This document shows, in pieces, positions 16,770-24,770 of a stretch of 64,000 nucleotides of DNA (within the stretch, counting starts at the first letter, position 1; each line of letters starts with the position of its first letter). The DNA lies in assembly GCA_025055575.1 (NCBI GenBank), contig JANWWP010000038.1, positions 1 to 64,000 of the forward strand, read 5' to 3'. This DNA comes from Flavobacteriales bacterium. GTDB taxonomy: Bacteria; Bacteroidota; Bacteroidia; CAIKAF01. A model generated the notes under the pieces. That model was not told the DNA's origin. It did no database searches and was given only the letters and a program-made list of their open reading frames with translations. The position numbers and the translations under genes are program-made.

Positions 16770-18269
16770 ATGGCTGAAATACCTCCCCCCCTCCCTAAAG
16801 TTGTTCCGAAGCGGGCTGTTGTGATAGGCGCAGGCGTGGCAGGCCTGGCCGCATCCATACGTTTAGCCCGCCTCGGGCTGCAGGTCACTTTACTTGAAAA
16901 AAATTCCTCCACAGGAGGCAAACTGGCAGAATATCAGGAAAAAGGCTACCGGTTTGACATTGGGCCTTCTCTCTTTACGTTGCCTCACTTGGTGGACGCA
17001 TTATTTGAGCTTTGTGGGGAGGAGCCGGCCCGATATTTCCGCTACATGGAGTTGCCGGATATGTGTCACTACTTCTATCCTGGCGGGCAAAGGGTGGTCA
17101 CCTGTCGGGATCGTGGGACGTTGGACGAGAGGCTGGCCCAGGCCTTGGGCGAGCCCCCGGGCCGCACCAAAGCCTTTTTGTCCCATTCAGAAATGCTATG
17201 GCGTCTCACCGCCGAATTATTTATTTTCGGAGATTTCCGGCGGTGGCCTTATCTGCGTCGCGCCATGGCACAGATAGCCTTGGCAGATTTGATGCGGGTT
17301 GGTTTTTTTTCGACTTTAGATAAAGTAACCCGACGCTTTTTCACGACGCAGGAAGCCCGCCAATTGTTCAATCGGTATGCCACCTACAACGGCTCCGATC
17401 CTTACCGGGCACCCGGAACGCTGGCGGTGATTCCGCATGCTGAGTACGGTTTTGGAGCCTGGCTTCCGGAAGGTGGTATGGTAGCGATTCCCCGCAGTTT
17501 GGAAGGCCTGGCCCGGAGGCAAGGTGTGCGCATTCTGACCGGCACTGAAGCCCGGAAGGTGGAAAAACTTAATGGCCTTTGGCGCGTGGAGACCGCCCTG
17601 GAAACTTTTGAATCAGAAATCTTGGTGTGTGCGGTGGATGTTACCACATTTTTCACGCGGATTTTTCCTCAGCCAGCATGGAGACGAAAGTTAATCCGTC
17701 AGGAACGCTCGACTTCTGCTTTCGTGTTCAACTGGGGAATACGCGGCCTACATCCTCAGTTGGGCGTTCACAACATATTCTTTTCCTCGGATTATGCCAC
17801 TGAATTTCAATCTTTACAATTGCAACAAATGCCCGAGGATCCAACAGTTTATGTATTTATCAGCAGTAAGGCGCTGCGGTCTGATGCTCCAGAGGGCTGC
17901 GAAAATTGGTTTGTGATGGTGAATGCCCCTGCCGGTTTTCCATCCGACGTTGGAAAAACGGAAGCGATTAAAGAAAAAATTCTGAAGAAACTGAATCGAC
18001 AAATAGGTTTCAATATTTCTGGCCAAATAGAGGTAGAATACGTCCTGACGCCGAGCTTTTTGGGCTCCAGAGATGGTTCATACGACGGCGCTTTATATGG
18101 TGCCGCGAGCAACTCCCCCTGGTCTGCTTTTCTGAGGATGCCCAATCAAAGCCGACGATTCCCCGGATTGTTTTTTTGTGGGGGCACTGTGCATCCGGGT
18201 GGGGGCATTCCTTTGTGTTTGAGTTCTGCAAAACTGATGTCGGATGCCGTGGCGCGTTACCTGGCATAA
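16770..18269 (+). CDS. crtD: Carotenoid desaturase, probably 1-hydroxycarotenoid 3,4-desaturase (CrtD)
   Basis: 499 aa phytoene-desaturase-family flavoprotein. FAD-binding GxGxxG motif AVVIGAGVAGLAASIRLA, then LLEKNSSTGGKL and YRFDIGPSLFTLP, and the C-terminal family signature FFCGGTVHPGGGIPLCLSSAKL. The phytoene desaturase CrtI has the same fold, but direct coupling to cruF (26-bp overlap) and then crtZ fits CrtD, which introduces the 3',4' double bond after hydration in saproxanthin, myxol and flexixanthin pathways. The choice between CrtD and CrtI rests on context. Confidence 0.78.
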   Translation: MAEIPPPLPKVVPKRAVVIGAGVAGLAASIRLARLGLQVTLLEKNSSTGGKLAEYQEKGYRFDIGPSLFTLPHLVDALFELCGEEPARYFRYMELPDMCHYFYPGGQRVVTCRDRGTLDERLAQALGEPPGRTKAFLSHSEMLWRLTAELFIFGDFRRWPYLRRAMAQIALADLMRVGFFSTLDKVTRRFFTTQEARQLFNRYATYNGSDPYRAPGTLAVIPHAEYGFGAWLPEGGMVAIPRSLEGLARRQGVRILTGTEARKVEKLNGLWRVETALETFESEILVCAVDVTTFFTRIFPQPAWRRKLIRQERSTSAFVFNWGIRGLHPQLGVHNIFFSSDYATEFQSLQLQQMPEDPTVYVFISSKALRSDAPEGCENWFVMVNAPAGFPSDVGKTEAIKEKILKKLNRQIGFNISGQIEVEYVLTPSFLGSRDGSYDGALYGAASNSPWSAFLRMPNQSRRFPGLFFCGGTVHPGGGIPLCLSSAKLMSDAVARYLA

Positions 18270-18882
18270 GCCGGTATTAAGGCTGTGTGTGGCCTTGCAT
18301 GCCACAGGCTTGTGTGGACTGTATTTTTCGCCATGGCGCTCCTTTCTTGAAAAGCTCACGCCGGGTATGATAGTTCTGACCCTGGCGGTGGCATGGGCCT
18401 GGCATGTTCGCTGGTCTCTGCGGGAGGTTGTGGTATTAGCGTGGTGCGGCGGCCTTGGATATTTGGCCGAAGTGGCGGGCGTGCAGCGGGGTTGGATTTT
18501 TGGGCAATATAAGTACGGTTCTATCCTGGGGCCTGCCCTTTGGGACGTGCCCATCCTATTGTTTTTGAATTGGATTTGGGTATTGTATGGGGTCCAAAAT
18601 TTTTTGCTGTGGTTAAAGGCGCCTCGACATACACTTGCGTATTTATCCGCTGTTGTTCTGGTTTTGTATGATTTGCCTCTTGAACATTTTGCCATGTTTC
18701 ATGGGCTTTGGCAGTGGCCCGGAGGCCATATTCCAACGGATAACTTTGTGGGATGGGGACTCGTGACCCTGCTTTTGTCCGCTTTTTGGCAACCTAGAGA
18801 GCTCAACCGGATGGCCGCACATTTGTTTCTACTGCAGTTTGCATTCTTTATCCTTGCATTTATTTTTCAAAATTATTTTTGA
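18244..18882 (+). CDS. cruF: Carotenoid 1',2'-hydratase CruF (DUF422 family)
   Basis: 212 aa, six to seven membrane spans. Family segments include VVLAWCGGLGYLAEVAGVQRG, IFGQYKYGSILGPALWDVPILL, LYDLPLEHFAMFHGLWQW and PTDNFVGWGLV. CruF adds water to the psi end of gamma-carotene or lycopene to give the 1'-hydroxy group. The ATG lies 26 bp inside the crtD end. With CrtD upstream and CrtZ downstream this is a coherent monocyclic hydroxycarotenoid module. Confidence 0.85.
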   Translation: MPWRVTWHKPVLRLCVALHATGLCGLYFSPWRSFLEKLTPGMIVLTLAVAWAWHVRWSLREVVVLAWCGGLGYLAEVAGVQRGWIFGQYKYGSILGPALWDVPILLFLNWIWVLYGVQNFLLWLKAPRHTLAYLSAVVLVLYDLPLEHFAMFHGLWQWPGGHIPTDNFVGWGLVTLLLSAFWQPRELNRMAAHLFLLQFAFFILAFIFQNYF

Positions 18883-18897
18883 AATACTTACTTTTTT

Positions 18898-19374
18898 ATG
18901 TGGATTGAAACTTATTTGCTGCCTGCTCTTTACTTTTTTGGTGCCTTCTTTTTTATGGAAGCGGTGGCCTGGTTTACACATAAATACGTAATGCACGGAT
19001 TCCTGTGGGTTTGGCACCGCGACCACCACGAAAAGGGACCACGGCGTCGTTTTTTTGAAAAGAATGATTTGTTTGGGGTGTTTTTTGCGAGCATTTCCAT
19101 GGCCCTCATTGTGCATGGCGCATCCAGCTTTAAACCGACGTTTTATCTGGGTTTAGGTGTGGCAGCTTATGGCTTGGCTTACGTTTTATTCCATGACATT
19201 TTCGTTCACCGCCGTGCTCCGATATTGAAAAATTCCAAATGGTCGTACCTCAATATGCTGCGCAGGGCCCATCATGCGCATCATGTGGTGACTACCAAGG
19301 AGGGGGCCCGACTTTTTGGTTTTTTCTTTATTGCCCCACGGTACTGGAAAAAATTTTGGCCTAAACCGAATTAA
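18898..19374 (+). CDS. crtZ: Beta-carotene hydroxylase CrtZ
   Basis: 158 aa, typical length for the fatty-acid-hydroxylase-type CrtZ. Histidine clusters that bind the di-iron centre are visible: HKYVMHGFLWVWHRDHHE, FHDIFVHRR and RRAHHAHHVV, among four membrane helices. It puts a 3-hydroxyl on the beta ring. 15 bp separate it from cruF, so it is in the same operon. Combined with CruF and CrtD, the expected product from gamma-carotene is saproxanthin. Confidence 0.9.
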   Translation: MWIETYLLPALYFFGAFFFMEAVAWFTHKYVMHGFLWVWHRDHHEKGPRRRFFEKNDLFGVFFASISMALIVHGASSFKPTFYLGLGVAAYGLAYVLFHDIFVHRRAPILKNSKWSYLNMLRRAHHAHHVVTTKEGARLFGFFFIAPRYWKKFWPKPN

Positions 19375-19461
19375 AAAATATCCCTGTTTCAGCCGAGCCT
19401 TTTTATCAGGTTGAAATTTAATAGAATTGAATTCCAAGAATTTAGAAGCCCTTCACCCATA

Positions 19462-19818
19462 CTAACCTTTTTTTTCCAATGCGCGCCGGAGGGTTGAACC
19501 GGAGGCGGCTGCCAAGCCCCCGCAAAGCCCCCCCAGCCCTGCACTCACGGCCAACATCGCCCAGGCATTGCCACCCAAAGGCAGCAAACGGGCCATCCGA
19601 AAAGTGAGATGGCCTCCGGTGGAAAAATGGCTCCACATTCCCAGGCTCAACCACAAGCAAAAAAGAGCAGTAAACCCCAACAAAAAAGAGGGTTTTTTAG
19701 GGTGCAGAAGGCTTAAACAAAAAATGACCAACGGCGCTGCGGCCCACCATTGGGTCCAATACTCGGCGCCCCAGGATAAAAAAAAGAGCAGAATCCAATG
19801 CAATAAAATTTTTTTCAT
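19462..19818 (-). CDS. Small membrane protein, unknown function
   Basis: 118 aa with about four hydrophobic segments (around 5-20, 25-40, 47-63 and 82-105) and a basic C-terminus (STLRRALEKKG). No family recognised. It starts 6 bp after the penicillin-acylase-type gene and is therefore probably the last gene of that operon. It converges with crtZ across 87 bp in which I see no clear terminator. Confidence 0.6.
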   Translation of the reverse strand: MKKILLHWILLFFLSWGAEYWTQWWAAAPLVIFCLSLLHPKKPSFLLGFTALFCLWLSLGMWSHFSTGGHLTFRMARLLPLGGNAWAMLAVSAGLGGLCGGLAAASGSTLRRALEKKG

Positions 19819-19824
19819 ACAAAA

Positions 19825-22284
19825 TCATTGTATTGATAATCTTTTCAGGCCTTTGAACAGGGAATCTTCGGGAGATTGGGTCAAAGTGATTTTGTAGTAT
19901 CTTCCCGCGGCCCAGTCTTCGGCGGAGCTTGTGTACCAGGGGCTGCCAGGGTTGCCTGAAGGGCCTCCCGGGAAAATGCCATAAGCCCACACCGGATCTT
20001 CCAGAGAGACGATCATGCGCCAGGATGGGCCCCAGCGAGGCCCGCAAGCATTTACAATATGGCGCCCTCCGCCGATGCGGAGTCCTGATATTCCGAAGGC
20101 TTCAAGCGCGGGCAGCAAATGTTTCAGGCTGGTGTTTTTGACAAGGTACCAGAGAGGCTTTTTCCCGGGATGCTTTTCCGACCAGTCCTTCACTCTTTTT
20201 TTCATAGCCTGAAAAGCCATCCGGATCACGTCCTCCCGACTTTCTTTTTTGTTCGGGGTGCTGTCCACGTCGTACCAAGGATGGTCCTTAAATTTTTGGA
20301 GAAAGCGCAGGGTGTAAAATTCCTGAGGCAGGCAAGCCGGATTACGGCGATATACTTCATCCCACAGACACTTTTCAAGCTCTTCAAACCATAATTGGAA
20401 TAGGCCGGGCGCTTCGGAATCAGCAGAATTTTCGTAATTCCAACTCTTGAGTATTGGAATAAGCGCATTTTCTTGGGCTTCGTCTTTTTCAAGAGCATCC
20501 ATCAGGAGTGGTAATGTCCAACGGGCCAGAAGGTTCAAGTTGTCCAATTGGATGGCCTGAATGTTTTCGGGGGTAAAGTCCTTACCATTTTGCAACAGAT
20601 TGTGAATACGATGGTTTCTGAAAAATTCAAAATCGCCTGTATATGTCCATGGGTAGTCGGGGGTCGTCGGATGTTGATTGGCGCTGTACACAAAGCCCCA
20701 CGAGGGATTTACTATTGAGGGATTGCACCCAAAATTCAACCAACTTGGCCACTCCTCGGATTTTGTGGCGCCATTTCGAATCAGTCGGTTGGGTTCACCC
20801 GAAAAAGCCGGGAAAAGGCCTTGCTGGAACAAGCCAATGTTACCCTCTTTATCCGCGTATACAAAATTTTGGGCCGGGCAGGAAAAATACTTTAAACCCT
20901 TTAGAAAATCCTGCAAATTCCGGGCACGGTTGATATGGTACACCGTCAAGAGTTCGCCGCCTGGATAATGGGCTGTCCAACGCAGGGCCAACGCAAGGGT
21001 ATCAAATACAGGATGGGGAAATTCACGATCATAGACCACCGGCCCCCAGCGGCAAAGGCGCAAAGTATCTATGAGGGGCGGCGCTCCGCGGCGAAGAATG
21101 GTATCCGGGAACAGATATACTTTTTCTTGGCCATCATCCATCCAAATGGTATTTCGTGCTGGAGAAGTGTATCGGACGGAATACCAATCGCGCACATCCC
21201 GCATGGCGTTGGTCATGCTCCAGGCAATATGATCATTGAAGCCGATGACGACCCCTGGCGCCCCGGGAAGGGACACACCGTAAACGTTGAGGCCTGGAGC
21301 GTTCAGATGGATTTCATACCACAAGGCAGGCAAGTTGAGGCTCAGATGCGGATCACCGCAGAGAATAGGTCGGCCGCTGCGTGTTCGGCTCCCGGCCACC
21401 GCCCAGTTATTACTGCCTAGTTCTGGTTGTTGCGAAGGGGGCACACCTGTGGGCCGAACGGAAGGACGTGATACATGGAAAACATCGTGTTGGGTGTGTG
21501 ACGACTCGTCCACAGGACAATCCCTCAAAGGCACACCGGTCGGCACGATGGGCTCCAGCAGCGTATCCGGAAAGACCGGAAAAAGCAGATCTACATATTC
21601 TCTTCCCAATATGGACACGGCTTCCGTGAGTTGGAGGTCGTTTTCATCATTCGTGAGCATTTCGGCCATGTATTTCAGGAGCAAGGCGCATTTGAGCGGC
21701 GTCCAGGGTTGAGGCCGGTAGTCTAAAATTTTATATTCCAGAGGCAAATCACGGTAGCCCAACTGTCGGATGTAGTCATTGACCCCTTCGGTAAAGCTTT
21801 CGACTATTTTTCGGGCCAGGCTGTCTTTTTCAAAAAATTTTAAAGTGCGCTGAGCCGCCAACACCATGCCCGTGCGCCTTTTAAGTCTATCAAATTCCAC
21901 CACTTTGTCTCCAGCGATATGGTACAAAAATTCGGACAAACGTCCGGCGGCTGCGGCGGTCTGAAAATCCATCTGCCAAAGCCGGTCAGCGGCGGTCACA
22001 TATCCTTGAGCCCGAAAAAGATCCGGATCGTTTTGGGCGAAAATATGCGGCACCCTGCGCCGGTCGTAGATCACCTGAACAGAGGCCAGATAAGGCCTGC
22101 CCGGGCGGTTCTTAAGTTGGGGAAGAGCTTCTGCCGATTCGGCATTGGCCCAGAATCCGTTGACCGGATCCAGTAAGCGGCCCAAGGGTGGAAGCACCAC
22201 AGTCCGCAATGGGAGCGGCCTGTCGAGAATCCCAATCAATATGCCTGTTAAAGCACATAAGATAAGCGCTTTAATAGCTTTCAT
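19825..22284 (-). CDS. Penicillin acylase family protein (Ntn-hydrolase amidase)
   Basis: 819 aa from the ATG at 22284 (MKAIKALILCALTGILIGIL, a membrane/signal segment). The alpha-chain region has VQVIYDRRRVPHIFAQND and GYVTAADRLWQMDFQTAAAAGRL. The autoprocessing site is LGSNNWAVAG, where the Ser (about residue 291) becomes the N-terminal nucleophile of the beta chain, followed by GRPILCGDPHL and PGAPGVVIGFNDHIAWSMTN. Such enzymes cleave amide bonds of penicillins, acyl-homoserine lactones or other N-acyl compounds in the periplasm. The true substrate is unknown. The start overlaps the upstream hydrolase gene by 14 bp. Confidence 0.9.
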   Translation of the reverse strand: MKAIKALILCALTGILIGILDRPLPLRTVVLPPLGRLLDPVNGFWANAESAEALPQLKNRPGRPYLASVQVIYDRRRVPHIFAQNDPDLFRAQGYVTAADRLWQMDFQTAAAAGRLSEFLYHIAGDKVVEFDRLKRRTGMVLAAQRTLKFFEKDSLARKIVESFTEGVNDYIRQLGYRDLPLEYKILDYRPQPWTPLKCALLLKYMAEMLTNDENDLQLTEAVSILGREYVDLLFPVFPDTLLEPIVPTGVPLRDCPVDESSHTQHDVFHVSRPSVRPTGVPPSQQPELGSNNWAVAGSRTRSGRPILCGDPHLSLNLPALWYEIHLNAPGLNVYGVSLPGAPGVVIGFNDHIAWSMTNAMRDVRDWYSVRYTSPARNTIWMDDGQEKVYLFPDTILRRGAPPLIDTLRLCRWGPVVYDREFPHPVFDTLALALRWTAHYPGGELLTVYHINRARNLQDFLKGLKYFSCPAQNFVYADKEGNIGLFQQGLFPAFSGEPNRLIRNGATKSEEWPSWLNFGCNPSIVNPSWGFVYSANQHPTTPDYPWTYTGDFEFFRNHRIHNLLQNGKDFTPENIQAIQLDNLNLLARWTLPLLMDALEKDEAQENALIPILKSWNYENSADSEAPGLFQLWFEELEKCLWDEVYRRNPACLPQEFYTLRFLQKFKDHPWYDVDSTPNKKESREDVIRMAFQAMKKRVKDWSEKHPGKKPLWYLVKNTSLKHLLPALEAFGISGLRIGGGRHIVNACGPRWGPSWRMIVSLEDPVWAYGIFPGGPSGNPGSPWYTSSAEDWAAGRYYKITLTQSPEDSLFKGLKRLSIQ

Positions 22285-23209
22285 TGCTACATGATTTTTT
22301 TTCTTTTTCAAGGCAGGCCAATTGTTTTTTTATAAACATCCCAGCCGAAATCAGAGCTTTATCCGAAGTTTTCAGAAATCCGCCAAATACCTGAAACACA
22401 TGAATTTGATCTGGATATTCCTCAAGAACACAAGGCACCCCGTCTCTCACACAATGATCCCGCAGACTGAGTGCGTCATAGTGCAACACTTCACAAGTGC
22501 CCACTTGCACCAACAGAGGTGGAAGGCCGCGCAGATCCGCGTGGATGGGGGAAGCTAAAGGATGCCCCACGTGGACTCCGGCGTATTTGCGTCCCCAGAT
22601 TTCAATGGATTTCAGGTCAATAAAAGGATCGCAGCTTTCCTTGTAACGGCGCTTGTCCCAGGCCGGGGATAAATCCATCCAAGGGGAGAAGCAAACGCCG
22701 GCTGCCGGGAGAGGTTGTCCTTCATCTCTCAACTTCACTAAAAGGGCCACAGTGAGGCCCCCACCTGCAGAATCGCCTGCAACTGCGATGTGGCAGGGAG
22801 GAATACCTAAATCCAGCAAATAGCGATACGCCGTGGAGGCGTCTTCAACAGCCGCAGGAAAAGGATGTTCCGGAGCCAGACGGTAATTGATGCCTAAGAC
22901 CCTGGCTCTTGCGGCCCGGCCCAGTCGGGCCATTAGGCTGCGGTGGGAGTTGATACTTCCCATTCCGTACCCGCCTCCATGCAAATACAAAATATATTTT
23001 TCATGGTCCCAGTTGTCCGGGGTTATCCATTCTGCTTCCATGAAGCTGAGGCCAAAGGGTTCGTAGGTTGCAAAATCGGGGGTTCCTAAGAGGGAGGTAA
23101 AAAATTCCATGGCTCTTCTGAATTTGTATGCCGGCAGCGTTCTTCGGTAAGCCAGCCAACGCACCAGTCTGAAAAGCCACTTTATGAGCCGATTTTTAAA
23201 ACGTTCCAT
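22271..23209 (-). CDS. Alpha/beta hydrolase, hormone-sensitive lipase family
   Basis: 312 aa. Oxyanion motif YLHGGGYGMGS, nucleophile elbow VAGDSAGGGLTVAL, acid around the YKESCDPFIDL segment and C-terminal histidine in EYPDQIHVFQ, all standard for the HSL (Abhydrolase_3) branch. Likely a cytoplasmic carboxylesterase acting on short- to medium-chain esters. It precedes the acylase gene with a 14-bp overlap, so the two hydrolases are co-expressed, perhaps in the breakdown of one acylated compound (inference). Confidence 0.88.
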   Translation of the reverse strand: MERFKNRLIKWLFRLVRWLAYRRTLPAYKFRRAMEFFTSLLGTPDFATYEPFGLSFMEAEWITPDNWDHEKYILYLHGGGYGMGSINSHRSLMARLGRAARARVLGINYRLAPEHPFPAAVEDASTAYRYLLDLGIPPCHIAVAGDSAGGGLTVALLVKLRDEGQPLPAAGVCFSPWMDLSPAWDKRRYKESCDPFIDLKSIEIWGRKYAGVHVGHPLASPIHADLRGLPPLLVQVGTCEVLHYDALSLRDHCVRDGVPCVLEEYPDQIHVFQVFGGFLKTSDKALISAGMFIKKQLACLEKEKKSCSNESY

Positions 23210-23318
23210 TCAAAGCTGGCGACAAAGTAAGCATGCATACCATCAGCAACCAACGGCGTCCAATTTCAGTCTTTCGCAAAGGCATGTTTTTTCTATGGAG
23301 AAGACTGATAACTGAATC

Positions 23319-24137
23319 CTAACCTAAAGCGACGTCTAAGGTCATCATCACGGCAAAGCCGCCCATAAATCCCAGGGTGGCTACATCGGTGTTCTTATCT
23401 AACTGCGTTTCAGGAATCACTTCCTCCACCACCACAAAAATCATGGCACCGGCGGCGAAGGCCAAGGCGTAGGGTAGGATCGGTGTGAACACCGATACAG
23501 CCATAGCCCCGGCCAGGCCCGCTACGGGTTCCACCATGGCCGAAGCCTGTCCGTATACAAAGCTTTTGAAGCGGCTGAGGCCCATGCGGCGCAGGGGCAT
23601 CGCCACGGCCACGCCTTCCGGAAAATTTTGCAGCCCGATGCCGATAGCCAAAGTAAGGGCTGAAGCCACGGACGCTTCTGGCAGTCCGGCTGCCACGCCG
23701 CCAAAAAGGACGCCGATGGCTAAACCTTCCGGAATGTTGTGCAGCGTGATGGCCAACACAAGGAGCGTGGTTCTCTGCCACGGGGATTTGAGGCCTTCGG
23801 TATCTTGGAAATTAATGTGAATATGGGGCAACGTTTTATCCAGTATAAATATAAAAGCACCGCCTGCCAGAAAACCAAAAAGCGATGGCATCACCCGAGA
23901 AAAACCCTCTCCGGGGCTCAGTTCAATGGCAGGCGCTAAAAGACTCCAGAAGCTGGCCGCTACCATCACTCCACCGGTGAAACCTAGCATTCCATCCAGG
24001 AGGGTGCGGTTTAAGCTTCGAAAAAAGAAGACAAACGAGGCCCCGGTTGCAGTGACCCCCCAAGTGAACAAAGTAGCCACTAAGGCTCCAAATACTGGAT
24101 CTTGCTGTTCAAACCACCGAAGGACCTGCGGAAGCAT
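23319..24137 (-). CDS. ZIP family divalent metal transporter (GufA-type)
   Basis: 272 aa with about eight membrane helices. Both metal-binding ZIP helices are visible: helix IV ITLHNIPEGLAIG and helix V IGLQNFPEGVAVAMP. The GGVMVAASFWSLLAPAIE segment places it in the GufA subfamily. Imports zinc or other divalent metals across the inner membrane. It follows the secreted unknown gene by 12 bp and is probably co-transcribed with it. Confidence 0.9.
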   Translation of the reverse strand: MLPQVLRWFEQQDPVFGALVATLFTWGVTATGASFVFFFRSLNRTLLDGMLGFTGGVMVAASFWSLLAPAIELSPGEGFSRVMPSLFGFLAGGAFIFILDKTLPHIHINFQDTEGLKSPWQRTTLLVLAITLHNIPEGLAIGVLFGGVAAGLPEASVASALTLAIGIGLQNFPEGVAVAMPLRRMGLSRFKSFVYGQASAMVEPVAGLAGAMAVSVFTPILPYALAFAAGAMIFVVVEEVIPETQLDKNTDVATLGFMGGFAVMMTLDVALG

Positions 24138-24149
24138 TGAAAAGCCGGT

Positions 24150-24683
24150 TCAGTAGGGGCGCTTAAGGCCTTTTATCCAAAGCTGGACAAAGTATTTCTT
24201 GGACTTGGTGTCTTTGTAAATAAAAACAGCTACGGTGGCTGTTTCGCCTCCGGCAGGCGTGAAGCCACCCTTGTACTCATATGTTTCATTCAGGTTTTTA
24301 TCGCTTTCTTTATAGCGATAGCCTGTGAGGCAGGTTTTTAAATGATCGGTGAGTTTTTTAAACGCATCCATCGCGGTTTCCCGGTCATTGAAGTAATCTC
24401 CGAAGCGTCCTTGCCAAAACCATTCAAAATCATACACCAGTTCCTCTTGTTGCAAGTCTTCCAGGTCCTCCTGGCTTTTGTACACCACAATTTCGCGGCC
24501 GCTTTGTTCTTTGCGCCGCGTCGTTTCAGCGCCTTTAATGGCGCGGAAATTATCCTTGCTCCATTCCACCAGCTCTTTCACTTTTTCACATGATGGCAAT
24601 TGAGCCCTGAGCAATTGCCCTGGGGATAAACAAAAATACCAGACCAGTAGAGCGAGCGTGCATTTGAAATGTTTGTAATTCAT
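24150..24683 (-). CDS. Secreted protein, unknown function
   Basis: 177 aa from the ATG at 24683, which gives a signal peptide (FKCTLALLVWYFCLSPGQLLRA). The mature part has a charged central region (DLEDLQQEELVYDFEWFWQ) and two cysteines (PSCEKV, LKTCLTG) that could pair. No known domain. It is the first gene before the ZIP transporter; a periplasmic role with that transporter is possible but unsupported by any motif. Confidence 0.6.
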   Translation of the reverse strand: MNYKHFKCTLALLVWYFCLSPGQLLRAQLPSCEKVKELVEWSKDNFRAIKGAETTRRKEQSGREIVVYKSQEDLEDLQQEELVYDFEWFWQGRFGDYFNDRETAMDAFKKLTDHLKTCLTGYRYKESDKNLNETYEYKGGFTPAGGETATVAVFIYKDTKSKKYFVQLWIKGLKRPY

Positions 24684-24770
24684 GGCAACAAAAAAAAGAT
24701 GGGAAGTGTGAATACCTTGATGATCCTGAGACAAAATTTTTCACATTGTGGGCCTAAAAAAAATCCGGAG

